From: Paenibacillus macquariensis
GTDB lineage: Bacteria; Bacillota; Bacilli; Paenibacillales; Paenibacillaceae
Direction of reading: 5' to 3'
Assembly (NCBI RefSeq): GCF_900156375.1
Contig: NZ_FTNK01000002.1
Span: 496,001-560,000 of the forward strand
DNA: 64,000 bases
Shown: one piece after another, positions 61,716-64,000 of the stretch
How positions within the stretch are numbered: the first letter of the stretch is position 1
How the letters are laid out: each line of letters starts with the position of its first letter
The notes under the pieces: generated by a model
What the model saw: the letters and a program-made list of their open reading frames with translations, nothing else
What the model was told of the DNA's origin: nothing
Database searches by the model: none
Position numbers and translations under genes: made by a program

Positions 61716-62558
61716 ATGACTTATAAACAGATTAAATGGATGATTCTTTTCATACCAACATTGACAGTGGGCGTATGGGAATATATTAGACATCAGTTTT
61801 TACTGTCCTTTATTTCAATGGACTTAGGAAATTGGCTCACTCCTTTGATCGTTTATCTGGTCAGTATTACCCTACTCAACAAGATGTTCGATATGCTGGA
61901 ACGCATTCAGACGGAGCTGGAGGTAGAGCGTGCCGTAACAGCAGCACTTGAAGCCAGAGAACAATTGGCTAAAGAACTGCATGATGGAATTGCGCAATCA
62001 TTGTTTCTGCTCTCCGTTAAGGCAGACCGACTGGAAGAACAGGATGTGGATCAAGAGAGGCATCTTCAAGACGTGTATCAGATACGCAAGACGGTCCATG
62101 AAGTGAACCGTTATGTCCGCCAAGCTATAGCAGATTTGAAGTATGAACCCGTTGAAGATAAAAGTGCGATGTCCCATGAATCTATGGAATCTAAGCTGAA
62201 AAAAATGGTGGAGGATGTCCCCATATTTATTAGTGTGGATTGGTCGATACCAGATAACTTTTTATCTCCAAAAGAAAAAATCGAGCTGCTAGCCTGTATT
62301 CGTGAGGCTGTTATGAATATGGAGAAGCATGCTGATGCTACACACGGTTGGATAGTGGGAGAAGGAGTTAAGGACAATTGGAAGGTTACGATTAAAGATA
62401 ATGGGCAAGGATTTGTGAACAACCCTTTTATGCATAAAGACCGATATGGTTTGAAAATTATGAAGGAAAGGGCAGAGGCATTGTATTGGGTCATGGAGCT
62501 TCATAGCGATCACTTGTATACGAGTGTGGAATTAATTAAAGAGGGTGAATTAAAATGA
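61716..62558 (+). CDS. NarL-type sensor histidine kinase
   Basis: Membrane sensor kinase of 280 aa with two membrane segments (about 10-28 and 42-60) and almost no outer domain, then a coiled coil (about 65-90), a HisKA_3 region with phosphoacceptor His in AKELHDGIAQSLF (about 95) and an ATPase domain with MNMEKHADATHGW and IKDNGQGF. It looks like an intramembrane-sensing kinase. ATG at 61716 has GGAG at 61703-61706. It overlaps the response regulator by four bases. Confidence 0.9.
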   Translation: MTYKQIKWMILFIPTLTVGVWEYIRHQFLLSFISMDLGNWLTPLIVYLVSITLLNKMFDMLERIQTELEVERAVTAALEAREQLAKELHDGIAQSLFLLSVKADRLEEQDVDQERHLQDVYQIRKTVHEVNRYVRQAIADLKYEPVEDKSAMSHESMESKLKKMVEDVPIFISVDWSIPDNFLSPKEKIELLACIREAVMNMEKHADATHGWIVGEGVKDNWKVTIKDNGQGFVNNPFMHKDRYGLKIMKERAEALYWVMELHSDHLYTSVELIKEGELK

Positions 62559-63211
62559 CACACACACGTATACTGGTTGTCGATGATCACGCCCATGCCC
62601 GTGAGGCCATTTGTGATATTTTATCCATGGATACGAGCTTTGAAGTGGTTGGGGTAGTGACTAATGGGCTAGAAGCGATAGAATTCACGGCACAGTGGCT
62701 GCCGGATTTGATCCTAATGGATATCAAAATGCCGGGGATGGATGGTCTGGAAGCTACTCAGAAGATCAAACTGATGTTCCCTTATGTAAAAATAGTAATG
62801 ATCACTGTGTCGGTTGACCTGATTTATCTCTTGGAAGCCTTAAAACGCGGTGCCCAAGGTTATCTCTTAAAGAATCTTGCACCTTCAACTTGGCTTCAGT
62901 ATTTACATTCCATTATCAATGAAGAAGCGCCTTTAAGCCGGGAAGTCGCCTATCAGATTTTGAAAGATGTATCCTTGACTGAAAAAAAGGAGCCTCTGGT
63001 TCGCATAACTGCCAGAGAGCAGGATATTCTTAATGGGGTGGCTACCGGATGGACTAACAAAAAAATTGCAGATAATTATAGCATCTCCGAATACACGGTG
63101 AAGAATCATCTCAAGAACATCCTGCAAAAGCTACAGGTACAGAATAGGGTGCAGCTTACAAGGTATGCACTGGAAAAAGGACTTATTTCGGACGATTATA
63201 ATCGTTCGTAA
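62555..63211 (+). CDS. NarL/LuxR-type response regulator
   Basis: Response regulator of 218 aa. The receiver domain has VDDHAHAREA, the phosphoacceptor Asp in LILMDIKMPGMDGLE (about 55) and Lys in YLLKNLAP (about 106). The LuxR-type HTH lies at about 145-210 (ARITAREQDIL, NKKIADNYSISEYTVKNHLK). Co-translated with the kinase through an ATGA overlap. The NosD-like gene 260 bases downstream may be its target. The gap between them has no gene; it is AT-rich. Confidence 0.92.
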   Translation: MTHTRILVVDDHAHAREAICDILSMDTSFEVVGVVTNGLEAIEFTAQWLPDLILMDIKMPGMDGLEATQKIKLMFPYVKIVMITVSVDLIYLLEALKRGAQGYLLKNLAPSTWLQYLHSIINEEAPLSREVAYQILKDVSLTEKKEPLVRITAREQDILNGVATGWTNKKIADNYSISEYTVKNHLKNILQKLQVQNRVQLTRYALEKGLISDDYNRS

Positions 63212-63471
63212 GAGGGTTCTTTTTTTTGAGTTCAGGGGAATTTACGATGACCGGATTGCTTATTTTTCTTTCATAAGTGTGCTACCAAGTATATTCATAG
63301 ATGAATATGATATAACTCACAAATCAGACACATCTACTTGTCGTGATAGCTACATTGAGCTATAGGCATGTTACTTCCTTTTCTTTACACTAAAAAAGTA
63401 TTCATAAAAGGAGAGCCATGCAAAATTAAGAATGACAATTAGAGAATGAATCACTCACAAGGGGGTGAACT

Positions 63472-64000
63472 ATGATTCCATCCATAAATACCAATAACAC
63501 CGGCACATTAAGAATTCTAATCCTGATGTTATTCAGCCTATTCTTGATGTATCCCGCCTCTTGCGGTACTGTCAGCGCCAATCCCAATCCGGAAGTGATT
63601 TCGCTGCAGCCGATTATTGATGCGGCCAACAACGGAGATTCGATCACGCTGGCTCCAGGAACTTACCTAGGTCCGGTCCACATTGATAAAAGGCTAACCA
63701 TTAACGGAGAGGGCAGGGCAACACTATTAAACTCTTATCCAGATGCCGAGGTCGCAGTACTGATCAGTGCGGATGACGCGAAGCTCAAAGGTTTGAATAT
63801 ACAGCAGGATAACGGGGGAGAAGCTGCAGCGATTCGAGTGGAAGCCGATCAGGTGACTTTAGAAGACTTGTCCATTCATACTGCGGGCTTCGGCATTGTG
63901 CTTCGTGAGGCCAATGACTGTGTTATAGCAAATAATAAGATCCGCTGGTTTACTCCCAAAGGCGCTGCTTCAGGAACAAGAGGCAACGGTATCGATCTCT
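63472..64000 (+). CDS. NosD-like beta-helix protein, 3' end outside window
   Basis: Incomplete gene; 176 codons are present and the frame is open at the window edge. ATG at 63472 follows GGGGGTG. An export signal covers about residues 10-38 (ILILMLFSLFLMYPASC, ending TVSA). The body repeats parallel beta-helix units (DSITLAPGTYLGPVHIDKRL, TINGEGRATL, LKGLNIQQDNGG, GIVLREANDCVIANNKI) typical of NosD/CASH-domain proteins. NosD is involved in copper delivery to nitrous oxide reductase, but many such proteins are only beta-helix surface proteins; the rest of the cluster is needed to decide. Confidence 0.8.
   Translation, partial: MIPSINTNNTGTLRILILMLFSLFLMYPASCGTVSANPNPEVISLQPIIDAANNGDSITLAPGTYLGPVHIDKRLTINGEGRATLLNSYPDAEVAVLISADDAKLKGLNIQQDNGGEAAAIRVEADQVTLEDLSIHTAGFGIVLREANDCVIANNKIRWFTPKGAASGTRGNGIDL

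Noticed and set aside
1..64000. CRISPR arrays, tRNA or rRNA genes
   Set aside because: No regularly spaced repeats and no tRNA or rRNA signature sequences were seen on either strand.

Overview
The window looks like a chromosomal segment from a spore-forming, low-to-mid GC Firmicute, most likely Paenibacillus or a close relative (inference). Supporting signs are strong AGGAGG ribosome sites, frequent TTG/GTG starts, a leucine T-box, a TreR-type trehalose operon, a YheC/YheD-type spore-coat ATP-grasp protein, an amidase with copper-amine-oxidase-like and AMIN domains, and an ECF sigma/DUF4179 pair. I see no tRNA, rRNA, CRISPR array, intact insertion sequence or phage module.

Layout. 0-2.1 kb: OmpR-type two-component pair. 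2.7-6.3 kb: three-gene operon of an XpaC-like membrane protein, a fused solute-binding/von Willebrand A protein and TelA. 6.4-8.1 kb: TPR protein and membrane-anchored DsbA-like oxidoreductase. 8.3-10.9 kb: M20 amidohydrolase with two membrane proteins that may form its transporter. 11.0-13.0 kb: leucine T-box and leuA. 13.3-17.3 kb: cell-wall amidase, lipoprotein, metallo-beta-lactamase-fold hydrolase, and an ArsR/SRPBCC pair behind a promoter with twin palindromic operators. 17.4-20.6 kb: unusual UvrA-like ATPase. 20.8-27.8 kb: serine hydrolase, a second two-component pair (minus strand), M23 lipoprotein and alpha/beta hydrolase. 28.1-32.8 kb: trehalose operon treC-treP-treR with two operators and a likely cre site. 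33-37.7 kb: GNAT, MerR-methyltransferase fusion, Nudix fusion, AraC regulator and LysE exporter.

37.75-40.93 kb is a decay zone. It holds a remnant of an alcohol dehydrogenase whose intact relative lies at 45.0-46.0 kb, a remnant of the AraC-LysE pair that is intact at 36.2-37.7 kb, fragments of a GNAT protein, a quinone-oxidoreductase-like dehydrogenase and a glycosyltransferase, and one intact spore-coat ATP-grasp gene. Two of the deletions in the remnants map onto short direct repeats in the intact copies.

41-52.6 kb: MFS exporter, MocR regulator divergent from a PhzF-like gene, zinc-type dehydrogenase, NhaC antiporter, sugar acetyltransferase, CueP-like protein, ECF sigma/DUF4179 pair and a DUF2975/XRE/DUF3955 cassette.

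52.7-61.5 kb is the most interesting part. A near-perfect BirA biotin operator precedes bioY and a tightly overlapping gene train: acyl-CoA ligase, thiolase, two small MaoC-type hotdog proteins, SDR reductase, two ECF ATPases, EcfT, a CHY zinc-finger protein and a FabK/NMO-type flavin reductase. Together these give one complete biotin ECF transporter plus one enzyme for every step of a two-carbon acyl-thioester extension cycle, all apparently under biotin control. I propose a pathway to a pimeloyl-type biotin precursor or for remodelling a biotin-vitamer side chain. The thiolase lacks its usual second catalytic cysteine. The window ends with a NarL-type two-component pair and the 5' part of a NosD-like beta-helix protein.
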